Under the pieces are notes generated by a model, which saw nothing but the letters and a program-made list of their open reading frames with translations, was not told the origin of the DNA and made no database searches. From an uncultured Lentisphaeraceae bacterium (GTDB lineage: Bacteria; Verrucomicrobiota; Kiritimatiellia; RFP12; DVOR01): a stretch of DNA of 60,043 bases. Numbering within the stretch: position 1 is the stretch's first letter; the number at the start of each line of letters is the position of its first letter. Of the stretch, positions 6,907 to 15,763 are shown in pieces. The stretch covers positions 1-60,043 of the forward strand of contig CASEMS010000017.1 of assembly GCA_949288955.1 (NCBI GenBank). Reading direction: 5' to 3'. The position numbers and the translations under genes are program-made.

Positions 6907-9900
6907 TCAGGAGGCGGGGCGGAGTTTTTCCCAGACGGTGCGGAAGTATTCGAGCAGGACGTCGCGGCAGTGGTCAATGGCTGGCACGGTGAAGGAGGCG
7001 GGCAGCTCGCGGTAGAGCGTGTCGCGGATTTGCGTGGAGAGCAAGGAGCGGGCGCTCTCGCTCTCCCAGAAGCCGGACTTGCCGTGGGCGGCGCGGACGG
7101 CGTCGAGCAGGCGTTTGGCGACCTTCTTGACCGCCGCCTGCTCCGCGGCGGAGAGGTGGACGCCGCTGCGGATCAGGTCGTAGACGGTCAGCTCCTCGTC
7201 GCTGTCGAGCCCTTCGCGGAGGTAGCGGCTCTCCTCCTCGGTGAGGCGGTTGGAGAGTTCCAGGAGCTGGAGGAAGACGCGCTCGGCGGCCTCGGGGTCC
7301 TGGCAGGCGTTGTAGACGGCGGCGATGGCCTCGTAGGCCTGGAGGAAGTCGACGCGGGTGGGGTTCTTGTCGGCAAGGTCCTTCACCTTGGCCTTGACCC
7401 GTTCCAGGAGTTCCCCCAGCATCAGGCGTTTGTGGGTGCTCCGCCGAAAGGCGCCGGAGAGCCGGGCGAAGTCGATGCCGGAGAGGTCAATCGGCTCGGC
7501 GACGGCGCCGCCGTCCGTCTCGACACGGACGTAGTCGCCGACGATCTCGCGGATGGCGGCGGAGAGGCTCGCGACGTCGGCGGCGCGGCGGCGACGCTCG
7601 AAGAAGGCGGCGATGGCGCGGTGGGCCTCCAACGCGGCGGTCTCCTCGTCCGAGAGGCGTGCGCGGCCGAGCAGGGGGGCGGTGCGCGCCAGCGTGCGCA
7701 CGACGGCCAGATAGGCGGCCTTGCCCTCGGCGGTTTTGCTGACGGCCTCGGCGGCGTCGGCCACGGCCTGGAGGCGCTCCGTGGCCGTCAGGCCGCCCAA
7801 GAGGCGCGCGAGGGCGAAGCCGCCTTCCTCCAACCGCCGCGTGGCCTCGGCCAAGGCCGCGCGGAAGTGCGCCAGGAGCGCATCCAAATCCTGGAAGGGG
7901 TCCCGGCCCGCCGCGCCCGCCACGTCCGTGTAGTCCGCGAGGGCCTTGCGCAGGGCGTCGACGATGCCGATGTAGTCCACCACCAGCCCGCCGACCTTCC
8001 CCGTGTCCACGCGGTTCACGCGGGCGATGGCCTGCATGAGGGTGTGGGCCTTCAGCGGCTTGTCCAGGTAGAGGCAGCTCAGCGGCTTCACGTCGAAGCC
8101 CGTCAGCCACATGGCGCAGACGAAGACCAGGCGCAACGGGTCGTCGCGGTCCTTGAAACGCCGGTCCAGCCGCTCCCGCTCCAACCGCTCCCGATGGGGG
8201 CGGATATCCAGACCGTGCTTGTGGAAGACCGTCTCCTCCCCCTGCGCCTTGCTCACCACCACGGCCATGTCGGTGGCCTCCATCCAGGCGCGCTTCGCGG
8301 GGTCGGGCTCCTGCGCCGCCAGCCGCGCCCACGCCTCGCGCACGTAGCCATGCATCCGCACGCAGGTCAGCTTGTCCAGGCAGACGACCAGGGCCTTGCC
8401 GCAACGCCAACGCGCCGCGAAATGGGCCGCCACGTCCTCCGCGATGGCCCGCAGGCGCGCCTCCGCCTCCAACACAAAGAGCGACTTGCTGAACTGGCGC
8501 TCCAGCTTCTCGCGCTGCTCCTCGTCGGGCTCCGCCTCGTCGATGGCCTCGGCGATGCGGCGGTTCATCTCCGGGTCGTGCTCCACGTGCAGGGTTTTCC
8601 CGCGCGGCTCGTAGTAGAGCGGCAGGGTGGCGCCGTCGTCCACCGCCCGTTGGAAATCGTAGATCGAGACGTACTCGCCGAAGGTCCGGCGCGTCAGCTG
8701 ATCCTCCCCCAGGAGGGGCGTCCCCGTGAAACCCAGCCGCGCGGCCCCCGGCAAGGCCCCCGCCAGGTTCTCCGCATAGACGCCATACTGCGAGCGGTGC
8801 GCCTCGTCCGAGAAGACCACCACCTCGCCGCTCCCCGGGACAGGCGCATGGCGGCCCTGAAACTTCTGGATTAACGCGAAGATCACCTTCTCCCCCGCCT
8901 CCAGCTTGGCGTAGAGATCCGCCTCGCTCGTCGCCAGGGCCGACTTCCTGTCGCGCACCACCCCGCACTGCTCGAAGGTCGCGCTCAGCTGCTCCTGCAG
9001 TTCCTCCCGGTCCACCAGCACCAGGAAGGTCGGCGAGCCGCCCGCCTTCCGCAGGATCTTCCGCGCCAGGAAGACCATCGAGTAACTCTTGCCGCTCCCC
9101 TGCGTGTGCCAGAAGACGCCGATCCGCCCCTGCCGCTCCCCCCGCCGCAGGTAGGCCTCGAAGGCGCGGTTCACCCCCAACGCCTGATGGTTCCGCGCCA
9201 CAATCTTCACCAACCCCGCCTGCGACCGCTCGAAGAGGATGAAGTTCTCGAAGAGATCCAGGAATCTCCCCTTCGCGAAGACCCCCTCCGCCAGACGCGA
9301 CAAGGCCGTCGACCCCGCCCGATCCCCCTCCTCCAAACGCTTCCACTCATGGAAGAAGGCATAATCCGCGCCCAGGGCCCCCACCCTGCTCGCCGCCCCG
9401 TTCGAGAAGACCACGAAGGCATTGTGCGCGAAGAGCCCCGGTACCTCCCGCAGATAGTCCTGGTAATTCTTGTCGAAGGCCTCCCGCAGGTCCACCCCCA
9501 ACGCCTTCAGCTCCACGAAAAGCAACGGCAGCCCGTTCACGAAGCCCACCACATCCGCCCGCCGCCGGAAGGCCCCCGCCCGCAGACGGCACTCCGCCAC
9601 CGCCACGAAGCGGTTGGCCTCCGGCTTGTCGAAGTCGAAGACCTTCGCCCGCCGCGTCTCCTCCATCCCCGTCCGCGCGTCCCGCCAGGACACCTCCACC
9701 CCATCCCGCGCCCACGCGTACCGCTTGGCGTTCGCCTCCAGGAGCCCCGAGGGGCCGATCGGCGCCGTCAGCTGCTCCACCACCTGCGCCAAGAGCGGCG
9801 GCGTCAGCCACGGGTTCAGCCGCCGCAACGCCCCCTCCAGCGGCCCCCGCAGAACCATCTCCCCCTCCGACGCCCGCCCCAACGCCTTCAGCGTCTCCGC

Positions 9901-9990
9901 GTCCCCGCCGGAGACCACCTCCCACCCCAACGCCGTCAGCTGCTCCAGCAACGCCGCCTGCACCATCGAGTTCTCACTGTAAGCGTTCAT
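6907..9990 (-). CDS. hsdR: type I restriction enzyme, endonuclease/translocase subunit HsdR
   Basis: This 1027-aa subunit of a type I restriction complex cuts unmodified DNA after ATP-driven translocation. Visible elements: an N-terminal PD-(D/E)xK nuclease with D146 and E160-x-K162 (ADVVGFVNGLPLLFVELK). Then come superfamily 2 helicase motifs: Walker A GSGKS at 298-302, DEAH at 395-398, TGTP at 422-425, and motif VI QAIARVNR further on. The C-terminal region carries the helical HsdM/HsdS-contacting part. Length is normal for the family and no frame damage is seen. It begins one base after the hsdS stop, so hsdM-hsdS-hsdR form one minus-strand operon. A promoter is visible only before hsdM. 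Confidence 0.97.
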   Translation of the reverse strand: MNAYSENSMVQAALLEQLTALGWEVVSGGDAETLKALGRASEGEMVLRGPLEGALRRLNPWLTPPLLAQVVEQLTAPIGPSGLLEANAKRYAWARDGVEVSWRDARTGMEETRRAKVFDFDKPEANRFVAVAECRLRAGAFRRRADVVGFVNGLPLLFVELKALGVDLREAFDKNYQDYLREVPGLFAHNAFVVFSNGAASRVGALGADYAFFHEWKRLEEGDRAGSTALSRLAEGVFAKGRFLDLFENFILFERSQAGLVKIVARNHQALGVNRAFEAYLRRGERQGRIGVFWHTQGSGKSYSMVFLARKILRKAGGSPTFLVLVDREELQEQLSATFEQCGVVRDRKSALATSEADLYAKLEAGEKVIFALIQKFQGRHAPVPGSGEVVVFSDEAHRSQYGVYAENLAGALPGAARLGFTGTPLLGEDQLTRRTFGEYVSIYDFQRAVDDGATLPLYYEPRGKTLHVEHDPEMNRRIAEAIDEAEPDEEQREKLERQFSKSLFVLEAEARLRAIAEDVAAHFAARWRCGKALVVCLDKLTCVRMHGYVREAWARLAAQEPDPAKRAWMEATDMAVVVSKAQGEETVFHKHGLDIRPHRERLERERLDRRFKDRDDPLRLVFVCAMWLTGFDVKPLSCLYLDKPLKAHTLMQAIARVNRVDTGKVGGLVVDYIGIVDALRKALADYTDVAGAAGRDPFQDLDALLAHFRAALAEATRRLEEGGFALARLLGGLTATERLQAVADAAEAVSKTAEGKAAYLAVVRTLARTAPLLGRARLSDEETAALEAHRAIAAFFERRRRAADVASLSAAIREIVGDYVRVETDGGAVAEPIDLSGIDFARLSGAFRRSTHKRLMLGELLERVKAKVKDLADKNPTRVDFLQAYEAIAAVYNACQDPEAAERVFLQLLELSNRLTEEESRYLREGLDSDEELTVYDLIRSGVHLSAAEQAAVKKVAKRLLDAVRAAHGKSGFWESESARSLLSTQIRDTLYRELPASFTVPAIDHCRDVLLEYFRTVWEKLRPAS

Positions 9991-9991
9991 C

Positions 9992-11023
9992 TCACGCCTC
10001 CCTCAATAGCCGCGGTAGCAACCCATCCCGCGCCTCCCGCAACAACGCGTTCTCCCGCGCCAACACCCCCACCGCCTCAAAATAGGGCCCTACCTGCGCC
10101 TCGAAGGCTTGCACTGCCTCCATGTCGAAACGCCCCTCCAAGGCATTCAGTTCGCTAGGGTAAACGTGCGGTTGCGCCGCCCCACGTTGTAGGTTCTCGA
10201 TGGCTCGCTTGTGGTCTTTCAGGAAGCAATAGGCGAAGTAGACAGGAGCCTCCCCCGAGCTATCCACGTAGGAACAGTCCGAAGCCCACACGTCCTCATA
10301 ATAAAGACGGGCAAAGCCCGCGTTCGCCCCAGACCCTGCGACCGTCAGGACAGGCGCGACCGTATTCGCCTGATTGTGCCAATAGGCAGGCTCCAAACCT
10401 CCCGCGACGACCGGGATCCGCCCCTTCTGTGCGCATGCTTCCGTGATGGTCTTCCCCCGACGCAATGCCGCCACCTCGCCGAGAGGGCGCGAGACCCAGG
10501 CGGGGTCAGCGTGGGTGACGAAACGCTCGCGGTAGAGGCGGTGCGCCGCCTCCTCCAGAAGCGCCATCCGCCGCGCGTTGACCGCGATCAGATCGTCGTA
10601 CGCCCCCAACACCCCCGCAATGCGCTCCTGCTCCGAAAGGGTTGGGAGGGAGACAGACAATTGATGGAGAACATTACGATTTAGCGTTGGCACAGCACCT
10701 CCGCCGTTGAACGTCTCGTAATTTATCAGCCCAAGAAGATAACAAACAAAGCGCGGATCATTCCCACAAAAGTCCTTCACGTAAAGAGCGGTGTTGTGGA
10801 TCCAACATGGTTCCGCCCACAATCGTGGATGACCAAGGCTCCCGCTACGTCCCAAAGTTACGCCAGGACATGGAGCATTTGCGGTTGGACAATCATGATA
10901 TCCAATGATTCCCTGTGACCCAACCACTGGGATTATTCCTCCATGCATTGCAGACCGAGGCAAATCATGCCCACGTTGCAACACACACACCTCGCCCAGC
11001 TTGCAGGTTTTCCATGCGGCCAT
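9992..11023 (-). CDS. hsdS: type I restriction-modification specificity subunit HsdS
   Basis: This 343-aa protein determines the bipartite recognition sequence of the complex. It has two target-recognition halves: residues 1-125 (KLGEVCVLQRGHDLP... to LSVSLPTLSEQERIA) and about 170-300 (PLGEVAALRRGKTITEA... to ALEGRFDMEAVQAFE). Each is followed by a conserved helical spacer (EQERIAGVLGAYDDLIAVNARRMALLEEAAHRLYRERF; second copy FEAQVGPYFEAVGVLARENALLREARDGLLPRLL). It is somewhat shorter than the usual 400 or so aa. The first recognition domain (about 10640-11000) is visibly lower in GC than hsdM and hsdR, as expected if it was exchanged by recombination. The target sequence cannot be predicted from sequence alone. 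Confidence 0.93.
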   Translation of the reverse strand: MAAWKTCKLGEVCVLQRGHDLPRSAMHGGIIPVVGSQGIIGYHDCPTANAPCPGVTLGRSGSLGHPRLWAEPCWIHNTALYVKDFCGNDPRFVCYLLGLINYETFNGGGAVPTLNRNVLHQLSVSLPTLSEQERIAGVLGAYDDLIAVNARRMALLEEAAHRLYRERFVTHADPAWVSRPLGEVAALRRGKTITEACAQKGRIPVVAGGLEPAYWHNQANTVAPVLTVAGSGANAGFARLYYEDVWASDCSYVDSSGEAPVYFAYCFLKDHKRAIENLQRGAAQPHVYPSELNALEGRFDMEAVQAFEAQVGPYFEAVGVLARENALLREARDGLLPRLLREA

Positions 11024-11038
11024 GATGCCCTCCCTGGC

Positions 11039-12928
11039 TCAGTGCGTCTCCCCCGCGAGGCGATCGGCGTGCGGGGGCGGGGCGGGCTCCGCGTCCGCAC
11101 GCGCGGCTGGCGCGGCCCATTCCCGCGCGTTGCGCTGGATGGCGGCCATGAGGCCCTCGGCCTTCGCCGAGAGCTCGGCCAGCTCGGCGTGGATGGCGGC
11201 CATGCGCTCGGCGAAGAGGCCCTCCTCCTCGGGCGGGGTCTCGGGGACGCCGACGTAGACGCCGGGGGTGAGGGAGTGATTCTTGGCGGCGATCTCGGCG
11301 CGGGTGGCGGCCTTGCAGAGGCCGGGGACGTCGCGGTAGGCGCCCTCCTCGCCGAAGCGCTCGGTGAGCCAGCAGGCTTGGGTGGCGGCCTCGACCCTGG
11401 CCTTGGCCTCCGCTTCGCGGCGCTCCCAGATGGCCTTGGCCTCGCGCTTGGCCTTGCCCTTTTGCTTGGCCAAGTCGGCCTCAGCCTCGGCGCGGGTCTT
11501 AGCGAGGGCTGCCTCGGCGGCGGCCTTGGCCTGGGGGAAGGTGCCGTCGGCCACGCCGATGGCGGCGCGGTAGTCGGCGAGGAGGCGGGCGTAGTCGTCG
11601 GTGCGGCCGCGATAGAGGCGGACGATGGCGGCGAGGTTGCGCAGCTGCCAGGGGCTCCACTCGTTGAGGCGGCGGCTCACGGGGGTGAAGACCTCGCGGG
11701 CGTCGAGGAAGAGGACGGTGTCGCGGAGGGCCTCGGGCTTGCCTTTGTCGAAGAACCAGAGGGTGCAGGGGAGGCTCTTGGTGTAGAAGAAGTTGTTGCC
11801 CACGCTGACGATGACGTCCACGTGGCCGGTGTCCAGGAGCCTCTCGCGGAGGGCGCGGTCCTCGCCCTTGGCGTCGCTGTCGGTGGCGGAGGAGGGCATG
11901 ACGAAGCCGGCGCGGCCGGTGGGGTTGAGGTAGGCGTAGAAGTAGGAGACCCAGAGGTAGTTGGCGTTGGAGAAGCACTTCTCCTTGTTCACCTTGGGCA
12001 GGCCGAAGGGGAGGCGGCCGGCGGCGACGGCGGATTCCACGCTCACGGCGTCGACGTTGAAGGGCGGGTTGGCCATCACCGTGTCGCACCGGCCCTCCAG
12101 GGCGAAGGCGTCGTGGTAGAAGGAGTTGGCCGCGTCGCCGGAGACGATGTGGGCCTCGAGGCCGTGGACGGCCATGTTCATGAGGCAGAGCTTGGCGTTG
12201 TACTCCACCTTCTCCTGGCCGTAGAAGGTGGCCGAGAGGTTGGGGTTGTCGGTCTGCTCCGCCGTGCGGATGAAGTCGCCGGACTGGATGAACATGCCGC
12301 CGCTGCCGCAGGCGGGGTCGAGGATGATGCCGCCGTGGGGCTCCACCACCTCCACGATCAGCTTCACCAGGCACTTGGGGGTGAAGAAGACGCCGTCGTC
12401 CGCCGAGGCGGAGGGGGCGAACTTCTGGAGGAAGTACTCGTAGATGCGCCCGAAGACGTCCCCGCCGATGGTGTCGAGGACGGGGTTGTTGAAGTTGCGC
12501 ACAAGGTCGCGCAGGACGTCGGCGGGCAGTTCGCCGTATTGCTTGGGGAGGACGCCCGCCAGCGGCGGCGTGGTTTCCTCGATGGCGGCCATGGCGGCGT
12601 TCAGCGCCTCGGCCAGGTCAGCACCCTCGGGCAAGGCGGCCAGGCGGTCGTAACGGGCCTTCTCGGGCAGCCAGAGCACGCCGCGCGCCTTGTAATCCTC
12701 CGGCTCGATGGGGATCGTCCGCCCATTGGGCAAGGACTTCTCGCGCGCCAACGTCTCGGTCACGCGCCGAAAGCGGCCCCAGGCGTAGCGCAGGAAGATG
12801 AGGCCCATCACCGGCATGCAATATTGGTTGGAGGTGAGCTTCGAGTTCGAACGCAGGGCGTCGGCCGACTCCCAGAGCCGCGCCTCCAGTTCCTCCAGGC
12901 TCCCGTTCCAATCCGTGCGCTCTGCCAT
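11039..12928 (-). CDS. hsdM: type I DNA methyltransferase subunit HsdM
   Basis: This 629-aa N6-adenine methyltransferase subunit modifies the host's own sites. The start is set at ATG 12928 (GGCGGAG upstream; MAERTDWNGSLEELEARLWESAD is a typical HsdM beginning). The frame stays open upstream only because of high GC. SAM-binding motif I DPACGSGG spans 204-211 and catalytic NPPF 287-290. The C-terminal third has an Ala/Lys/Glu-rich coiled coil (AEAEADLAKQKGKAKREAK) and a HsdS-contacting tail. It is the first gene of the operon, 15 nt before hsdS, with a TATACT promoter 60 nt upstream. Confidence 0.96.
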   Translation of the reverse strand: MAERTDWNGSLEELEARLWESADALRSNSKLTSNQYCMPVMGLIFLRYAWGRFRRVTETLAREKSLPNGRTIPIEPEDYKARGVLWLPEKARYDRLAALPEGADLAEALNAAMAAIEETTPPLAGVLPKQYGELPADVLRDLVRNFNNPVLDTIGGDVFGRIYEYFLQKFAPSASADDGVFFTPKCLVKLIVEVVEPHGGIILDPACGSGGMFIQSGDFIRTAEQTDNPNLSATFYGQEKVEYNAKLCLMNMAVHGLEAHIVSGDAANSFYHDAFALEGRCDTVMANPPFNVDAVSVESAVAAGRLPFGLPKVNKEKCFSNANYLWVSYFYAYLNPTGRAGFVMPSSATDSDAKGEDRALRERLLDTGHVDVIVSVGNNFFYTKSLPCTLWFFDKGKPEALRDTVLFLDAREVFTPVSRRLNEWSPWQLRNLAAIVRLYRGRTDDYARLLADYRAAIGVADGTFPQAKAAAEAALAKTRAEAEADLAKQKGKAKREAKAIWERREAEAKARVEAATQACWLTERFGEEGAYRDVPGLCKAATRAEIAAKNHSLTPGVYVGVPETPPEEEGLFAERMAAIHAELAELSAKAEGLMAAIQRNAREWAAPAARADAEPAPPPHADRLAGETH

Positions 12929-12987
12929 GCGACTCTCCGCCTTTCTTGTGTTGTGTGCGCCCGCGTGGGCCTCCCTCGCGTGGGGGT

Positions 12988-12993
12988 AGTATA
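12988..12993 (-). promoter_or_regulatory. -10-like box for the hsd operon
   Basis: Minus-strand TGCTATACT about 60 nt upstream of the hsdM ATG. It has the same TATRCT form as the boxes before most other operons in this window. Confidence 0.55.
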
Positions 12994-13019
12994 GCACAAC
13001 CGCGCCTCCGAGAGTCGGT

Positions 13020-13058
13020 GCCTCAGCCGCCGATGCAAGGTGGATCGGCGGCGGAGGC
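13020..13058. repeat. R1 palindromic repeats (2 units) leading into R2
   Basis: Units lie at 13020-13036 (GCCTCAGCCGCCGATGC) and 13042-13058, 22 bp apart. The second fuses with R2 exactly as in the left-hand copy at 6329-6345. Confidence 0.8.
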
Positions 13059-13219
13059 TGTCGGTTCCGCGGGGACGCGAGGGTGCGCGAAGGATGGCGG
13101 GCTGACGCCGGGCGAAAGCGGCGGGGGCGAGAACGCCCCCTTGTTTCGCCCTCCCGCCCGCCGCCTTCGCGCCTCGGGGGCAAATGAGGGCCTCCCCGAA
13201 AGCCGGGGCACTCGGCGCG
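13046..13219. repeat. R2 long direct repeat, right copy (174 bp)
   Basis: Same orientation and length as 6333-6506. It lies just upstream of hsdM, so the two copies enclose the whole restriction-modification operon. Confidence 0.85.
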
Positions 13220-13282
13220 GGAGGGCACGAAGGTGCCCGGCGTTAGCGCCGACGTGTCCCGGCGCAACCGCGTCTTCGCGGA

Positions 13283-13343
13283 GACTCTGCCGCCGACACA
13301 AGGGGACTTGGCGGCCGAGTCTCAAAGGATCAGCCGCTGGGGC
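13283..13343. repeat. R1 palindromic repeat cluster (3 units)
   Basis: Units begin at 13283, 13305 and 13327. The middle one is GACTTGGC-G-GCCGAGTC, pairing with one wobble. Together with R2 they account for most of the gene-free interval 12929-13359; the rest (about 13220-13282) holds short GC-rich hairpins and no gene. Confidence 0.8.
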
Positions 13344-13359
13344 GGAAGGAGGGACGGGG

Positions 13360-14718
13360 TCAGAGGGTTGGGGAGAGGAAGGCGGAGAGGGAGGCGTCGA
13401 GTTGGGCGCGGGGGCCGCGGGCGAGCCAGAGGGTCTCCATTTCGGCGGCGAGGCGGGCGCGTTCGGGGGCGAGGCCGGGGCGCCTGAGGGCGCGGGCGAG
13501 GGCCAGGCGTTGGAGGCCAAGGGCATGACGCGCCTCGCGGGCGGGGAGCGCGTCGCCCAAGGCGGGGGCGCGGGCGGCGAGGTCGTCGAGTTCGGCCCAC
13601 GCGGCCTCGAGGGCGGCACGGTCGAAGGCGGGGGCTTGCCCGGGGGGAAGGTTGTAGGCGCGGAAGAGGAGGGTGGAATTGGGGGCCTCGGCCTTGGCGG
13701 TGCGGTAGGTGTCGCCCAAGCGGAGGAGGAAGTCGCCCAGGCCGGGGACGCCGGTGAGGGCATCGACGGCGGCGGGGACGTCGGGCATGGCAGCGGGGTC
13801 TTTGGCGAGGGCGGCGGCGAGGACGAGGGGCGGGAGGCTGACGATGAGGGGTTGCCAGTGGCCGGCGTCGCCCCAATCGGTGAGGAGAAGCCCGTCCGCG
13901 CCGGCGTTGGCGGCGGCGCGGATGTTGGCGGCGGCGTTGGTGGCGCGGCCGCAGAAGCTGCGCCAGGAGGAGGTGCCGGGGGCGACGAGGGTGCGGAGGC
14001 CGGCTGCGCGGAGGCGGGCCACGCCGCCGGCGAGGTCGTCGGTGGCCTCATAGCCCCAGACGATCCAATCGGCGTCCGGGAGGCGTTGGGCGGCGAGGGC
14101 GAGGGCCTCGGGATGGCGCAGGAGCCCATCGGCCCAGAAGGCGGGGCGTTTGCCGTGGCGGCGGGCGACGGCGGCCATGCGCGCGAGATGGTCGACGTAG
14201 AGCGTGGCGGGGTCGTGGCCGGCGGAACGGCCTTGGGCGAGGTCGAAGACCTCGTCGCCGCCAAGGTTCACGGTGTCGGCCTGGGGGAAGTTGGGGAGGA
14301 GTTCGTCAAGCAGGCCCTCCGCGAAGGCGACGGCCTCGGGGTCGGTGGGGCAAAGTCCGGTGGGGATTTCCTGGACGCTCCCCCACGGCGTGCGCGCCCC
14401 GCCCTGCGGCAACTCGGCGAAGCGGCGGTAGGCGGGGTGGCGGAACCACCGCTCGAAGTGTCCGAGGGTGTTCTGGTTGGGCACGAGGCAGACGCCGCGC
14501 GCCGCGCAGTAGTCCCCCAAAACCCGCATCTCCTCGGGCGTGTAAGGGGAGATGCCGCGCCAGACGGTCTCATGGCGACGGTAGGCGAAGACGTTCTCGA
14601 AGTAGAGTTCCAAGCGGTTCATGCCCAACGCGGCGAGGAGATCCGCCACGCGCCGCAGGGTGTCCAGGGAGTAGATCCGATTGCGCGAGACGTCGAGCAT
14701 CAGCCCGCGCACGGTCAT
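13360..14718 (-). CDS. GH20-family beta-N-acetylhexosaminidase-like protein, lacking the usual N-terminal domain
   Basis: This 452-aa protein probably hydrolyses terminal N-acetylhexosamine residues. The TIM-barrel start (RGLMLDVSRNRIYSLDTLRR), FAYRRHETVWRGISPYT, LVPNQNTLGHFERWF and the acid/base pair in VNLGGDEVFDLAQGRS (D155-E156) match family 20. Full-length relatives as I know them carry an extra 120-150 residues before the barrel; here ATG 14718 (or 14697) starts directly at the barrel. No signal peptide is seen. The start codon lies 7 nt beyond the T-run of the purC terminator and has no clear ribosome binding site. The 5' end may have been lost by recombination, or the gene is read from purC transcripts escaping termination. 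Family assignment firm, expression uncertain. Confidence 0.8.
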   Translation of the reverse strand: MTVRGLMLDVSRNRIYSLDTLRRVADLLAALGMNRLELYFENVFAYRRHETVWRGISPYTPEEMRVLGDYCAARGVCLVPNQNTLGHFERWFRHPAYRRFAELPQGGARTPWGSVQEIPTGLCPTDPEAVAFAEGLLDELLPNFPQADTVNLGGDEVFDLAQGRSAGHDPATLYVDHLARMAAVARRHGKRPAFWADGLLRHPEALALAAQRLPDADWIVWGYEATDDLAGGVARLRAAGLRTLVAPGTSSWRSFCGRATNAAANIRAAANAGADGLLLTDWGDAGHWQPLIVSLPPLVLAAALAKDPAAMPDVPAAVDALTGVPGLGDFLLRLGDTYRTAKAEAPNSTLLFRAYNLPPGQAPAFDRAALEAAWAELDDLAARAPALGDALPAREARHALGLQRLALARALRRPGLAPERARLAAEMETLWLARGPRAQLDASLSAFLSPTL

Positions 14719-14724
14719 GGGCAC

Positions 14725-14761
14725 AAAAAAGCCCCCGGGCGGCGTTGGGCCGCGCGGGGGC
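14725..14761 (-). terminator. rho-independent terminator of purC
   Basis: On the minus strand GCCCCC...GGGGGC, with extra GC pairing inside, is followed by TTTTTT; it ends 7 nt before the GH20 start codon. Confidence 0.85.
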
Positions 14762-14783
14762 AGGGAAGGCTGTCGGGAGCCGC

Positions 14784-15698
14784 TCACAGCGCGGGGGCGC
14801 AGGATTCGCCCTCGGTGAGGCGGCGGTAGCACTCGGCGTAGATGGCCTGGGTCTTGGCGATAACCTCGTCGGGCAACGGCGGCGCCGGGGGCTGGTGGTT
14901 GAAGTGGATGGCGTCGAGCCAATCGCGCACGAACTGTTTGTCCATGCTGGGCGGGTTGGCGCCCACGGCATAGGTGGCCTTGTCCCAGAAACGGGAGGAG
15001 TCGGGGGTGAGGGCCTCATCGGCGAGGACGACGTTGCCCGCCTCATCGAGGCCGAACTCGAACTTGGTGTCGGCCAGGATGATGCCACGGGCCTCCGCGT
15101 GCTCGGCGGCGGCCTTGTAGAGGGCGATGGAGAGATCGCGGAGTTTCGCGGCGAGGTCGGCACCGATGTCCTTGGCCATGTGCTCGACGGAGACGGCCAT
15201 GTCATGGTCACCGATGGCGGCCTTGGTGGTGGGCGTGAAGAGAACCTCGTCGAGCCGGGAGGCGTTCTGGTAGCCGGCGCGGAGGGGCTGGCCGTTGACG
15301 GTGCCGGACTTCTTGTACTCCGCCCAGCCGGAACCGGTGAGATAGCCGCGGACAATGCATTCGTAGGGGACGACCTTGAGCTTGCGCACGAGCATGGAAC
15401 GGCCCTGAAGCTCGGGGCAGGCGTTGAAGGGCGCGGGATAGTCGGCCACGTTGTCGGTGATCAGATGGTTGGGGCAGAGGCCGGCCAGCTTGCGGAACCA
15501 GAAGACGGAGATGTTGTTGAGCACCTTGCCCTTGCCGGGGACGCCGTCATCCATGATGACATCGAAGGCGCTCAGGCGATCGGTCACCACGATGAGCATC
15601 TTGTCGCCCAGGTCATAGATGTCGCGCACCTTGCCCTGGAGTTTCGTTGCGCCGGGGATCTCGGTCTCCATCAGCGCGCCGCGCTTGTCAAACTTCAT
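14784..15698 (-). CDS. purC: phosphoribosylaminoimidazole-succinocarboxamide synthase
   Basis: Joins CAIR and aspartate with ATP to form SAICAR, a late step of de novo purine synthesis, in the cytoplasm. The start is ATG 15698, with AAGGAG 6 nt upstream; the product is 304 aa, matching the longer (about 300-aa) form of the enzyme. Recognisable motifs: KLQGKVRDIYDLGDKMLIVVTDRLSAFDVIM (ATP-binding N-terminus), VRGYLTGSGWAEYK and LADTKFEFGLDEAG. It has its own promoter box (CATAAT at 15726-15731) and a strong terminator, so it is a single-gene unit. Confidence 0.97.
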   Translation of the reverse strand: MKFDKRGALMETEIPGATKLQGKVRDIYDLGDKMLIVVTDRLSAFDVIMDDGVPGKGKVLNNISVFWFRKLAGLCPNHLITDNVADYPAPFNACPELQGRSMLVRKLKVVPYECIVRGYLTGSGWAEYKKSGTVNGQPLRAGYQNASRLDEVLFTPTTKAAIGDHDMAVSVEHMAKDIGADLAAKLRDLSIALYKAAAEHAEARGIILADTKFEFGLDEAGNVVLADEALTPDSSRFWDKATYAVGANPPSMDKQFVRDWLDAIHFNHQPPAPPLPDEVIAKTQAIYAECYRRLTEGESCAPAL

Positions 15699-15725
15699 GC
15701 TTTGCTCCTTGGTTGAATGCCGCCT

Positions 15726-15731
15726 ATTATG
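15726..15731 (-). promoter_or_regulatory. -10-like box for purC
   Basis: Minus-strand CATAAT 27 nt upstream of the purC ATG, in an otherwise GC-rich gap. Confidence 0.45.
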
Positions 15732-15763
15732 GCGCAGACGGGGGGGAAATGCAAACGCACCGC

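Noticed and set aside
10943..12994. A 683-codon plus-strand frame across hsdM
   Set aside because: Antisense shadow, Gly/Glu/Val-biased; hsdM has intact SAM and NPPF motifs.
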